Position numbers and translations under genes: made by a program. Below the pieces are notes generated by a model. It was not told where the DNA came from and made no database searches. It worked only from the letters and a program-made list of their open reading frames with translations. From contig SVTK01000009.1 of the NCBI GenBank assembly GCA_015063805.1, positions 1 to 64,000 of the forward strand: DNA of 64,000 bases, given 5' to 3'. Origin of the DNA: Oscillospiraceae bacterium (GTDB taxonomy: Bacteria; Bacillota; Clostridia; Oscillospirales; CAG-272). This document shows positions 49,115 through 57,818 of this stretch, in pieces. Each line of letters begins with the position of its first letter. Within the stretch, counting starts at the first letter, position 1.

Positions 49115-50962
49115 TTATTCGCAAGCGATCAGCTTGGCGTTGGCCAGCTGGGGAGTTTCCTTGTAGATGGAGATGGGGCCGAGGACGGTGATGGTATCGC
49201 CGACCTGGGGCTGATCATCAGCGGCCATGGCGTCGTAGCGAACCGCGCCGGTAGCGTCGTACAGGCCGTAGATGTAGAGGGTGTTGCCTGCCTCGTCCTG
49301 AATGTAGAGGTTACCGTAGGTGGTGTTCTTCACTTCGGAAACCTTACCCTTTACGAGGAAGCTCTCGGTGGAGGCCTCGGTCATGGCAGCCAGGGTGGCA
49401 ATGGGCGTAGTCTCGGTGGGAACTGCGGGAGCTGCGGGCTCTTCAGTCTCGCCCTCAGCGCCGGCAACGGCCAGCAGAACGCAGCCGGAGTTGAACTCGA
49501 TCTTGCCATTGTAGTTGGTGAGCTCACCGTAAACGGTGATGGTGTCGCCTTCCTTGATGGTGTCGGCGCCCTCGCCCTTCAGACGGAAGCACTCGATGAG
49601 CTTGTCAGCCATCTCACCCACCTTGATGGTCACGGTGACATTCTTGTACTGCTCGCTGTAGGGGGTGTTCACAGCGGTGATCACACCGGTCAGAGTAGCC
49701 TTGTTCTCCAGGCTCTTGCCCTGCTCGAGGGCGTATGCAGCGGTAACGATCTGCTCTGCGGTCTGATAAGCGTCCAGGGTGCAGCCTGCGTCAAACTCAA
49801 CCTTACCCTTGTAGTTCTTGATCACACCGGTTACGGTGATGTTGTCGCCAACCTGGATCTTGTCAGCGCCCTCACCCTTCAGACGGAAGCACTCAATGGG
49901 CTTGTCGGTCATATCAGCCACGGTGATGGTGACGGTAACGTTGCCGTACTGCTCGCTGTAAGCGGAGTTCACAGCGGTGATCACACCGGTGAGGGTGTAC
50001 TTCTCGCCGGCGGAGAGGACTGCGTCCTCAGCCAGAGCGTAAGCAGCGTTCACAATGTCAGCGGCGGTCTTGTAAACCTCGGGGCCCTCAGCGGGAGCTG
50101 CGGACTCGGCGTCAGCCTTGGGAACCAGGCCTGCGGGGAACTGGGTCTTACCGGTGTTCTCAGCGTTGATATAGCTGGACTCGGAGATGCAGAAGGTGTT
50201 GTAGGAGCTGTAGGTACCCACAACATATTCAGTGCCGTCCACGGTGGTGGTCCAGGCATTTACCTCAGCAACATAGGTCCAAACGGTGCCCTCTGCGCTG
50301 TAGTTGAGGTACTTGCTGACCTTGCCGTCCTCGGACTTGGTGGTGGAAGCAGTAACGTAGTTCTTTGCGCCATCGATGAGGGTGTAGAACTTGAAGCCGC
50401 CGTCAGCTGCCTCGGCGAAGAAGTCGGGAGCGGCCTTTGCATCGGCGGTGGACTTGATATACTTGTTGTCCTGGAGCTCATGAGTAGCGTACAGGGTCTG
50501 GCCCACATTTGCCTGAGCCATAAAGAACTTGTAGGCGGTGTCAGCCTCGGGGTTGGACACGATGGAGGACTTGTCCACCACGGGCATGGAGCGGTTGAAG
50601 GTCTTGGTGGTGGTATTGCCCTCAGCATCGCTGACGGTAGCGGTGAGCACATAGGGCATCTCAGCTTCGTTCTTGTCGGGAACATTGACGGTGTAGAAAC
50701 CGGCGGTGGCGCTCTCCTCGATGAGGATGGCGGTGTTGTCAACCGTCCAGGTTACGGTGAAGGGAACCGAATCGATCAGGATCTTGCCTGCAACGTCATA
50801 ATCGCTGGGGGTGCTTACCGCGCCGTCTTTGTAGAGGTTGTAGAGGTATGCGGCAGCGTCGTCCAGCGTGGGACCTTCGATCACCACAGGCTCGTCACCG
50901 CAGGCTGCGAGGCAGCTCATGCACATGAGCATAGCCAACAGAAGTGCAAAGAGTTTCTTCAT
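49115..50962 (-). CDS. Surface lipoprotein with Ig-like segment and repeated OB-like domains
   Basis: Residues 1-21 are a lipoprotein signal (lipobox SCLAAC). Residues 28-135 look like a bacterial Ig-type domain (FTVTWTVDNTAILI). Residues 298-397 and 398-497 are two tandem copies of one domain, each with TLTGVITAVN, YSEQY, NVTVTI, IECFRLKGEGAD and a final GC; residues 521-613 are a third, diverged OB-type domain. The same repeat occurs in clostridial surface proteins and in YhcR-like nucleases. It is the last gene of the ABC importer operon, 32 nt after the SNase lipoprotein. Nucleic-acid binding is inferred. Confidence 0.75.
   Translation of the reverse strand: MKKLFALLLAMLMCMSCLAACGDEPVVIEGPTLDDAAAYLYNLYKDGAVSTPSDYDVAGKILIDSVPFTVTWTVDNTAILIEESATAGFYTVNVPDKNEAEMPYVLTATVSDAEGNTTTKTFNRSMPVVDKSSIVSNPEADTAYKFFMAQANVGQTLYATHELQDNKYIKSTADAKAAPDFFAEAADGGFKFYTLIDGAKNYVTASTTKSEDGKVSKYLNYSAEGTVWTYVAEVNAWTTTVDGTEYVVGTYSSYNTFCISESSYINAENTGKTQFPAGLVPKADAESAAPAEGPEVYKTAADIVNAAYALAEDAVLSAGEKYTLTGVITAVNSAYSEQYGNVTVTITVADMTDKPIECFRLKGEGADKIQVGDNITVTGVIKNYKGKVEFDAGCTLDAYQTAEQIVTAAYALEQGKSLENKATLTGVITAVNTPYSEQYKNVTVTIKVGEMADKLIECFRLKGEGADTIKEGDTITVYGELTNYNGKIEFNSGCVLLAVAGAEGETEEPAAPAVPTETTPIATLAAMTEASTESFLVKGKVSEVKNTTYGNLYIQDEAGNTLYIYGLYDATGAVRYDAMAADDQPQVGDTITVLGPISIYKETPQLANAKLIACE
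49472..50071 (-). repeat. Tandem coding repeat, two 300-nt units
   Basis: Units 49772-50071 and 49472-49771 encode the two 100-residue OB-like repeats and are also clearly similar at the DNA level. Confidence 0.75.
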
Positions 50963-50994
50963 AGCGGGTATCTCCTTAATATTTTATTTTTTGA

Positions 50995-52332
50995 TTACTG
51001 AACCGTAATATCCTTGGCCGAGAAGACTTTGATCTGGTACTCCCCGTCAAAGCGGTCCACCAGACCGCGGACAGTCAGGGTCTTCCCCATGTAGGCATCG
51101 GCGGTGACCATGGTCCCGTCGGCATCGTAGAGCACGATGGTGCGAACAACCACAGTCGACCCGTCTGCCGCCTGGCAGGTCAGGGTCATGGCTCCCTTGG
51201 AGGAGCTTTCTTCGTTGGTGGTGGTATAGACATTCACCACCTGCAAATCCTGCATCTCAAGGGAGGTAGAAAGTGCCAGCTCAGCATAGGGGAAGGTCTT
51301 GCTCTCCTCCTCCAGGGTGAGGGTCACCTCGCCGTGGAAGTCAGCGGGAGAGGTCTTCACATAGGCGGGAGCGAAGCCCTCGCCCAGCTGCTGGATATTG
51401 TTTGGATCGGTGGGGCGCATGGGGGAATACTCCAGGCCCGACACCTGATAGGAACCGCCGGTTTCATAGTACTGCACCGTGCCCACAATGCGGACCCGGT
51501 TGCCCACCGACAGGATCTGCAGACCCGTGCCGTTGAGGGCGTAGCCGTAATAGACCGTCATGCCGTAGTAAAGGCCGGTCTCGGCATCGTACTCCTCCAC
51601 ATAGGCGGTGTTGCTGTTGTTCTTGGTCACGACCCCTTCAAAGGCTACCTTGGTGTTGTCATAATCGGCAATATGGCATCGCAGTTCCTTCAGGGTCAGC
51701 TCAGCAGCCTCGCCGTAGGGGAAGTTGGGATCCTTTTCCTTGGAGTAAACATGGAGCAGCTCTGCCTTGGCCTGGTTGATGGCGGCCATACAGGTCTCGC
51801 CGTAGCGATTGTTGGCCGAGTTGGAGGCAATGGCAAGCCCCTCCTGCAGCAATTCAAGGTTAAGATTGCGCCAGGTGTCAGCGCCGGCGGGCTTGTACCA
51901 AACCCACACCAGGTAGCGGCCGCCGGTGGAATCGGCGTTCCAGCGGGTGTCGTCCGACTCGATGAGGATGGAAGCAGCGCCTGCCAGCTTTTCGCGGGTG
52001 AAGTTGGATGCGGCCTTGCCCCATTCCTCCACCTTGCCGGTGGATTCGGGGGTGTTGACGGCGAGATATCTGGCCTTCAGCACACCGCCGGGCATCACCG
52101 ACTCGGGGACGTTGAAGTGGGTGGTATCCCCGTCCACATAAGCATGAACGGTGACCTCCTGCTTCAGGGTCTCGGACTGCATATCCAGGGAAACAGCGGC
52201 GGCATAATCAACATGACCGCCGTCCGCGGGGTTCTCCTCCCCCTGCCCGCAGGCAGCCATGCCGAGAAGCATGACCGCCGCCAGCAGGAGGGCGAGAAAT
52301 CGCCGGGGGAAATGAGAAGCAGAATGGATCAT
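50995..52332 (-). CDS. Thermonuclease (SNase)-domain lipoprotein
   Basis: Residues 1-28 form a lipoprotein signal (lipobox GMAAC). Residues 58-190 are a staphylococcal-nuclease domain: VDGDTTHF holds the metal-binding Asp, ARYLAVNTPEST carries Arg88 and Glu96, and TGGRYLVWVW carries Arg139, matching the catalytic Arg-Glu-Arg set. The Ca2+ ligand Asp40 of the model nuclease is Asn93 here. Two further OB-like domains follow (about 200-300 and 330-445). A cell-surface nuclease is predicted. It starts 5 nt after the solute-binding protein gene, inside an ABC importer operon. Confidence 0.83.
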   Translation of the reverse strand: MIHSASHFPRRFLALLLAAVMLLGMAACGQGEENPADGGHVDYAAAVSLDMQSETLKQEVTVHAYVDGDTTHFNVPESVMPGGVLKARYLAVNTPESTGKVEEWGKAASNFTREKLAGAASILIESDDTRWNADSTGGRYLVWVWYKPAGADTWRNLNLELLQEGLAIASNSANNRYGETCMAAINQAKAELLHVYSKEKDPNFPYGEAAELTLKELRCHIADYDNTKVAFEGVVTKNNSNTAYVEEYDAETGLYYGMTVYYGYALNGTGLQILSVGNRVRIVGTVQYYETGGSYQVSGLEYSPMRPTDPNNIQQLGEGFAPAYVKTSPADFHGEVTLTLEEESKTFPYAELALSTSLEMQDLQVVNVYTTTNEESSSKGAMTLTCQAADGSTVVVRTIVLYDADGTMVTADAYMGKTLTVRGLVDRFDGEYQIKVFSAKDITVQ

Positions 52333-52337
52333 TCCGA

Positions 52338-53774
52338 TCAGCCTGCCTGGTACTTACACTCGGCAACAGCCTCGGCAAATGCCTTCTTGATCTCGGTATC
52401 CACATCGCTGAAGTCGCCGGAGAGGCACTTCTGCATCAGCAGACCAACCTGGTCACGGGCAGTGGAGGAACCGTTGAAGGCAGGGGAGGTGTAGTAAGCC
52501 TTCTCCTGCTCAAGGCAGACCTTAGCGGAAAGTGCAGAGATATAGTCGCCGCCGTCAGCCTTGTCCAGGAACTGGCTGCGATAGATCTCGTTATCGCCAA
52601 CCGACTTGATGACGGGAACGTAACCGGAAGCCATGGAGAACTCGGCCTGGAACTCAACGGTGGTGGTGAGGTACTTCACGAACAGCCAGGAAGCGAGCAC
52701 TTCCTGAGGATCTGCCTTCTTGAAGATGCAGAGGGAGGGACCCTGGGAGATTGCCTTGGGGTTGTTGGCATCTGCCTGGGGAATGGTGGTGATGCCCACC
52801 TCGAAGGGATAGGCCTCGTCTACCTTAGTGGGACGCTGGTGGGTTGCACCTGCGGAAGAGCCGATGGACATATAGCTGTTGCCGGCCTCAGCAGAATCCT
52901 TCTTGAAGAGCTCAGAGGTGTAACCGCCGGAGAGCTCCTGAGTGGTTACATAACCCTTCTGATACCACTCTCTGAAGCGAGCCACAAAGGCGCGGTTCTC
53001 TTCGTTGTCGAAGAGGAAGTGCTCGTCGCCGGAAGCGCTGGTGTAATCAGTACCCAGCTGCTCGCACATGGTGATGAACCAGTTGCCCTCGGAGTCATAA
53101 CCGAGAGGAATGGAGTCAGGGTCGATTTCCTTGATGGCCTTGATGGTAGCTTCCATCTCGTCCCAAGTGGTGGGAACGCTGAGGTTGTGCTTCTGGAAGA
53201 AGGTCTTGTTGTAGTAGAGCACCTCGGTGGACTTGGAGAGAGGCAGGGTGTACATCTTGCCGTCGCCGAACTGCTGGCCCTCTTCGTAGTAGCCCTGGAT
53301 GAAGTCAGCGATCTGCTCGTCGGTCAGGCCCAGGGTCTCGGTGGAGCCGTCGGCGCGGGTAACGGTCACGTCGCTCTCAATGAGGGAATCGAGGGTAGTG
53401 ACGGCACGTGCCATGTTGTAGAGGGCAACATGGTCGGGATAGCAGTAAGCGATGTGAGGCTGGTTGCCCACGGTAATCTGGGTCTTGATCTGGTCGCGGA
53501 CATCATCATAGCCGCCCACCTGCTCGTGGACGATGGTGATGTTGGGATAGAGCTTGTTGAACTCCACAATGTAACGGTCAAGCACGTCACGGAGATTGGA
53601 GCCCATGGTGTGGTAGAAGTTGATGGTGATTTCCTTGGAGGTGTCAAACCCTTCCTCAGGGATGACGAAGTCACCTGCAGACGCCTTTGTGCCGCGGCAG
53701 GAGACCAGGGAGAAGAGATTCAGACACATGGCTGCAAGGAGAAGTGCGGTGATGAGAATTCTTTTTGCTTTCAT
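52338..53774 (-). CDS. ABC transporter solute-binding lipoprotein (family 1)
   Basis: Start ATG 53774 follows AAGGATC; a longer frame to 53858 has no start signals. The signal peptide ends at lipobox SLVSC near residue 26. The mature part (EITINFYHTMGSNLRDVLDR, LPLSKSTEVLYYNKTFFQKH) resembles UgpB and other family 1 sugar or glycerol-phosphodiester binding proteins, and MSIGSSAGATHQRPTK is a UgpB-like ligand loop. It captures a solute outside the membrane for the permeases upstream. The adjacent SNase gene raises nucleic-acid-derived compounds as a possible ligand. Confidence 0.88.
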   Translation of the reverse strand: MKAKRILITALLLAAMCLNLFSLVSCRGTKASAGDFVIPEEGFDTSKEITINFYHTMGSNLRDVLDRYIVEFNKLYPNITIVHEQVGGYDDVRDQIKTQITVGNQPHIAYCYPDHVALYNMARAVTTLDSLIESDVTVTRADGSTETLGLTDEQIADFIQGYYEEGQQFGDGKMYTLPLSKSTEVLYYNKTFFQKHNLSVPTTWDEMEATIKAIKEIDPDSIPLGYDSEGNWFITMCEQLGTDYTSASGDEHFLFDNEENRAFVARFREWYQKGYVTTQELSGGYTSELFKKDSAEAGNSYMSIGSSAGATHQRPTKVDEAYPFEVGITTIPQADANNPKAISQGPSLCIFKKADPQEVLASWLFVKYLTTTVEFQAEFSMASGYVPVIKSVGDNEIYRSQFLDKADGGDYISALSAKVCLEQEKAYYTSPAFNGSSTARDQVGLLMQKCLSGDFSDVDTEIKKAFAEAVAECKYQAG

Positions 53775-53829
53775 GATAGGATCCTTTCTTTGAATTTTGT
53801 TTATAAGATCAATCGGCATGGCCGAAAAA

Positions 53830-54723
53830 TCAACCCTTGATTCCGCTGCGGGACACACCCTTCATGATGTACTTCCGCAGGAAAATGAAGACAAGGAAGA
53901 GGGGGAAGGAAACAATGGCAACCGCTGCCATTTGCACGGGGATATTGACGTCGCCGGTGGAATCGGTGAAGGCATTGCGCAGACCGTTGGTAATCAGCTG
54001 GTACTGCTTGTCATTGGCCACCAGGCGGGGCCAGACGTAGGAGTTCCACGCACCCATCATCTTCAGAATGGTGATGGAAATGAGGGTGGGCAGCGCCAGG
54101 GGGATCATGACCTTCCACAGATACTTGAGGTCGCCCGTTCCATCCACCTTTGCGGCGAGGTAAAGCTCGTTGGGGATCTGCAGGAAGTTCTGCCGCAGGA
54201 GGTAGATGTAGAAAACGCTCACCAGGAAGGGGATGATCAGAACCTTGAAGGAGTTGATCCAGCCGAAGGAGTTAACGGTGGCGTAGTTGGTGATGGTAAA
54301 GAGCTCGCCGGGGATCATCATGGTGCCCAGCAGAGCAGCGAAGAGGGCGTTTTTCCCCTTGAACTCCAGCCGGGCAAAGGCAAAGGCCGAGAGCACGGTG
54401 ATCACCAGGGAAAGCAGGGTGGACACCAGGCCCACATAGAGGGTGTTCAGGAAGAGCCGCCCCAGGTTGGCCTGGTTGAAGGCATCGATATAGTTGGTGA
54501 GCAGGATCTCACGGGGGAAGAGGGTGGGCACCGACAGGCGGTACTCACTGATGGACTTCACCGAAGAGATGAGCATCCAGTAGAAGGGGAAGATCACGAT
54601 CACAGCCATCAGAATCAGGAAGGCGTAGACCAGAACCTTGGAGACAATTTTCCCCACCGTCTGCTGAGAGGAAACGCGGCGCATATCTCTCTCATGCATG
54701 GTTACATGGTTGTTTGAAGACAT
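53830..54723 (-). CDS. ABC transporter permease, UgpE/MalG type
   Basis: A 297-residue permease with six membrane helices. LAAKVDGTGDLKYLWKVMIP is the EAA loop that docks on the ATPase. It begins RVSSQQTVGKIVSKVLVYAF, typical of the MalG/UgpE side of carbohydrate importers. It partners the permease encoded 13 nt upstream and the ATPase at 55680. Confidence 0.92.
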   Translation of the reverse strand: MSSNNHVTMHERDMRRVSSQQTVGKIVSKVLVYAFLILMAVIVIFPFYWMLISSVKSISEYRLSVPTLFPREILLTNYIDAFNQANLGRLFLNTLYVGLVSTLLSLVITVLSAFAFARLEFKGKNALFAALLGTMMIPGELFTITNYATVNSFGWINSFKVLIIPFLVSVFYIYLLRQNFLQIPNELYLAAKVDGTGDLKYLWKVMIPLALPTLISITILKMMGAWNSYVWPRLVANDKQYQLITNGLRNAFTDSTGDVNIPVQMAAVAIVSFPLFLVFIFLRKYIMKGVSRSGIKG

Positions 54724-54736
54724 GGCATTTCCTCCT

Positions 54737-55678
54737 TTAATAGTGGGTCTTCTTCTTGCTGACGTAGAGGTTAATCATCGTCACCACGAAGATAATCCCG
54801 AACAGGATCAGCGCAGCGGCGCTGGCGCGGCCCTGCTGGGTGGAAAGGGAGTCGTAAATAAAGCCAACCATGGTATTGAGGCGGCCGGGGGCGCCGGCGG
54901 GGCCCATGTCCTCGCCGAAGATACCCACGATGCTGGAATACTCCTTGAAGCCGCCGATGAAGCCGGTGATGACGACGTAAGCCAGCATGGGGGAGAGGAG
55001 CGGGACGGTGATACGGGTGAACACGCGGCGGCGGCTGGTGCCGTCCACCCGGGCGGCATCGTAGTACTGGCGGTTGATGCTCTGCAGACCGCCCAGCAGG
55101 ATCAGGATCTTGAAGGGCAGCGCATTCCAGACGATGTACACCACCATAACCACCACGTTGGCGGCGTAGGAGGAGCCGGCGTTGATCCAGTTGACCGCGG
55201 TTCCGCCGAAGAACTCGATGACATTGTTGATGATACCCGCGGTGATGATGATCTCATTCTCGCCGCCGAAGGCCGAGCCCACCATATTGAACATGGCGGC
55301 AAACACCATACCGATGGCGATGGAGTTGGTGACATAGGGCAGGAAGAAGATGGTCTGCAGCAATCTCTGCAGGGGCTTGATGGCGTTGAGGCAGACGGCG
55401 ATCAGCAGGGCAAGGATGGTGGAGATCGGCACCGTCAGCACGCAGAGGAGCATAGTGTTGCCCAGGCAGCGCAGGAAGTAGTTGTACTCCAGCACCTGTT
55501 TGAAGTTGCCGAAGCCGAAGTCGTAGGTGGCTCCTCCCACCGCCGCCATGCTGTTGTACCCCTCAAGCAGGGACATCCGCACCGTATTGATGATGGGCCA
55601 CACGGTGAAGATCAGCAGCAGAACAATGGCAGGCGACAGGTAGATCCACGCTTTCCATTTGTGCTTACTTTCTACCAT
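54737..55678 (-). CDS. ABC transporter permease, UgpA/MalF type
   Basis: A 313-residue permease with six membrane helices; the EAA loop is DAARVDGTSRRRVFTRITVP. The start (KHKWKAWIYLSPAIVLLLIF) is standard for UgpA-like permeases. The gene lies 1 nt after the ATPase gene, so translation is probably coupled. It forms the heteromeric channel with the next permease. Confidence 0.92.
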   Translation of the reverse strand: MVESKHKWKAWIYLSPAIVLLLIFTVWPIINTVRMSLLEGYNSMAAVGGATYDFGFGNFKQVLEYNYFLRCLGNTMLLCVLTVPISTILALLIAVCLNAIKPLQRLLQTIFFLPYVTNSIAIGMVFAAMFNMVGSAFGGENEIIITAGIINNVIEFFGGTAVNWINAGSSYAANVVVMVVYIVWNALPFKILILLGGLQSINRQYYDAARVDGTSRRRVFTRITVPLLSPMLAYVVITGFIGGFKEYSSIVGIFGEDMGPAGAPGRLNTMVGFIYDSLSTQQGRASAAALILFGIIFVVTMINLYVSKKKTHY

Positions 55679-55679
55679 A

Positions 55680-56780
55680 TCATTTCACCTCAAATCGGAT
55701 GCGGCTCTCGTCTGCCTTCGAGAAGAGGAGCACCTTGCGAGGCTTGAGGGAATAGCGAACCACGGCCCCTGTGGGCAGGCCGCCGTCGGTGTTGATGATG
55801 GAGCGAATGGCGGGAACCTGTGCGGCGGGATGGGTGGAAACCACGCTCACGTCGCGGCCCATGACCTCCACGCTGTTGAGGGCACAGACCAGGGGACCAT
55901 TCTCGTCGGGCACAAAGCCCTCGGGACGGATGCCCACCGTCACAGCCTGATCGGCCACGCCGGGAACATCCAGAACGGCGTCCGCTCCCACAAAGAGGCG
56001 GCCGCCTTCTACCCGGCCCTCAAAGACATTGATGGGGGGCGTGCCTAAGAACTTGGCCACAAAGAGGTTGGTGGGATCGTCATAGACCTCCTGGGGCTGA
56101 CCGATCTGCTGGATCACGCCTTCCTTCATGACCACGATCATATCCGAGATACTCATGGCCTCTTCCTGGTCGTGGGTAACGAAAATGGTGGTGATTCCCG
56201 TTTCCTTCTGGATGCGGCGGATCTCCTCGCGGGTCTGCAGACGCAGACGGGCATCCAGGTTGGAGAGAGGCTCGTCCAGGAGGAGAACCTTGGGCATCTT
56301 CACCAGGGCACGGGCGATGGCCACGCGCTGCTGCTGACCGCCGGAAAGCTCACTGGGCTTGCGGTCCATGAGGGTGTCGATCTGCACCAGGCGAGCGGCA
56401 TTCTCTGCCCGCTCCAGCATCTCTTCCTTGCTCAGCTTGTCAGCACCCCGCAGATTCTGCAGGGGGAAGAGGATGTTCTGCTTCACCGTCATGTGGGGAT
56501 AGAGGGCGTAGTTCTGGAACACCAGGCCGACGCCGCGGTTCTCGGCAGACAGCTCGGTCACGTCATCGTCACCGAAGAAGATCTTGCCGGCCGTGGGTTT
56601 CTGCAGACCGCTGATCATGTACAGAGTGGTACTCTTGCCGCAGCCGGAGGGGCCGAGCAGACCGATCAGCTTGCCGTCAGGGATCTCAAAGGTGAAATCG
56701 TTGACCGCGATCACTTCCTCCCGTACCTTTTTGTTGCGGCCGGGGAAGATCTTGGTCAGATTCTGCAATACAACTTTCAT
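55680..56780 (-). CDS. ABC transporter ATP-binding protein, UgpC/MsmK/MalK type
   Basis: A 366-residue ATPase: Walker A GPSGCGKSTT, signature LSGGQQQRVAIARALVK, Walker B LLLDEPLSNLD and switch HDQEEAMS, with a C-terminal TOBE-type regulatory domain from about residue 245. It energises the importer and heads the six-gene operon (ATPase, two permeases, binding protein, SNase lipoprotein, OB-repeat lipoprotein). Having the ATPase inside the operon argues for a dedicated importer, unlike MsmK that serves many. No clear promoter was found upstream. Confidence 0.93.
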   Translation of the reverse strand: MKVVLQNLTKIFPGRNKKVREEVIAVNDFTFEIPDGKLIGLLGPSGCGKSTTLYMISGLQKPTAGKIFFGDDDVTELSAENRGVGLVFQNYALYPHMTVKQNILFPLQNLRGADKLSKEEMLERAENAARLVQIDTLMDRKPSELSGGQQQRVAIARALVKMPKVLLLDEPLSNLDARLRLQTREEIRRIQKETGITTIFVTHDQEEAMSISDMIVVMKEGVIQQIGQPQEVYDDPTNLFVAKFLGTPPINVFEGRVEGGRLFVGADAVLDVPGVADQAVTVGIRPEGFVPDENGPLVCALNSVEVMGRDVSVVSTHPAAQVPAIRSIINTDGGLPTGAVVRYSLKPRKVLLFSKADESRIRFEVK

Positions 56781-56845
56781 ACCGTTTCGCCTTTCTTGTG
56801 CTTTTATTGATTTATTTGGTTAAAGAATTTCCCTTTACATCAGTA

Positions 56846-56877
56846 ACATCCGTGCACAAAGAACTCCGCACGGATGT
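56846..56877 (-). terminator. Hairpin between the RDD gene and the ABC operon
   Basis: ACATCCGTGC (56846-56855) pairs with GCACGGATGT (56868-56877). No T-run follows on the complement, so it may be a weak terminator or an RNA-stability hairpin. Confidence 0.45.
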
Positions 56878-56892
56878 TTGCAAGTATGGTCA

Positions 56893-57651
56893 TCAGTTTT
56901 CCGCAGCACCGTCTGCCGAGGCCTGCTTCGCCGCCCGCCAGGCCTCTTTCGCCTCGGGGGTATCGAAAATCATCTGGCTGGCGATGTCCACCGTCACGGT
57001 TTGCGCCAGCTTGTCATGGATGGGAGTACGGGCAGCAGTCAGCACCAGCAGGAGCAGCTGCACCGCCAGCAGAACAAGGATGATCAGGGTGCCGCCGAAG
57101 CCCATCACCCCGAAGTAGATCATGATCACCGTCAGCACCGGGATCATGGTTTCCACGGTGTATTTACCTAACACCGTGCGAGCAAAGAGCAGAACGGGGG
57201 AAAGCTTAATCCCGTCAGCCCGCATTACCCCAATGCCGAAGACCTTTTTGCCCAGAGTCTGCCCGTTGCCAAAGAGCAGAGGCACCGCAAACTCCAGCAA
57301 AAGGAAGGAGATCAGCACCGAAAAGGTGACAATCAGCAGGGTGAGGTTGAGCAGCATTCCGTAGAGGTAGTTGACCTCCCCGTCCTCAGACAAGGCGGCC
57401 AGAGCGGCATCGTACTGTGCCCGCTCCTCCGCCTCCATGGCTTCATAATCGGAGGCCGCAAGGTCAAAGGAAACGCCGTACTGTTCTCCATAGCGGTCAT
57501 AAGCCGCCTGCAGGCTGTCGGCGTGGGTATCGTAACCGAAGACGGTGGAAAGGAGCAATGCGACACCGATGACCAAGATTCCCAGCAGGATCCCGTCAAA
57601 CATGGCCGCAGAAACCCGCTTCCAGAAGTTCGCCTTCTGCAGGTCCTCCAT
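56893..57651 (-). CDS. RDD-family membrane protein
   Basis: The 252-residue product opens with ANFWKRVSAAMFDGILLGIL, the RDD signature region (Arg and Asp in the first helix), and FGNGQTLGKKVFGIGVMRAD is the second conserved motif. About five membrane helices with a hydrophilic 60-residue loop (residues 40-100) follow. RDD proteins are poorly understood; some act in Na+ export. The C-terminal tail is cytoplasmic. It has its own promoter region and a palindrome near its start site. Confidence 0.82.
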   Translation of the reverse strand: MEDLQKANFWKRVSAAMFDGILLGILVIGVALLLSTVFGYDTHADSLQAAYDRYGEQYGVSFDLAASDYEAMEAEERAQYDAALAALSEDGEVNYLYGMLLNLTLLIVTFSVLISFLLLEFAVPLLFGNGQTLGKKVFGIGVMRADGIKLSPVLLFARTVLGKYTVETMIPVLTVIMIYFGVMGFGGTLIILVLLAVQLLLLVLTAARTPIHDKLAQTVTVDIASQMIFDTPEAKEAWRAAKQASADGAAEN

Positions 57652-57676
57652 GTCCGTCCCCCCTTGTGCAGGTATT

Positions 57677-57723
57677 AGGATTAATCCTCATCTATTATAC
57701 CATACTCCCCCGGCAAAAAGCAA
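57677..57723 (-). promoter_or_regulatory. Promoter and palindromic operator candidate of the RDD gene
   Basis: Complement: -35 TTGCTT (57718-57723), 18-nt spacer, -10 TATAAT (57694-57699). The perfect palindrome AGGATTAATCCT (57677-57688) covers the expected start site. Confidence 0.55.
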
Positions 57724-57772
57724 TAGGAATTTGCTTTTTCCCCCGAGAAATCGACGGAAAAAGACAGGAAAA

Positions 57773-57801
57773 AGGGGACTGCCGATGTACGGCAGTCCCC
57801 T
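57773..57801 (-). terminator. Terminator of glnN
   Basis: AGGGGACTGCCG pairs with CGGCAGTCCCCT around ATGTA; on the complement TTTTTCCTG follows. Confidence 0.85.
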
Positions 57802-57818
57802 GGGAAAAACAGATTGCA

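Noticed and set aside
49472-50071. Tandem DNA repeat as mobile or satellite sequence
   Set aside because: The units are in frame and encode a folded domain duplication, so a coding explanation is enough.
48890-51001. A 703-codon plus-strand open frame
   Set aside because: It runs antisense to the OB-repeat lipoprotein, which has a signal peptide, a lipobox and a ribosome-binding site; the plus frame has none and starts inside the intergenic hairpins.
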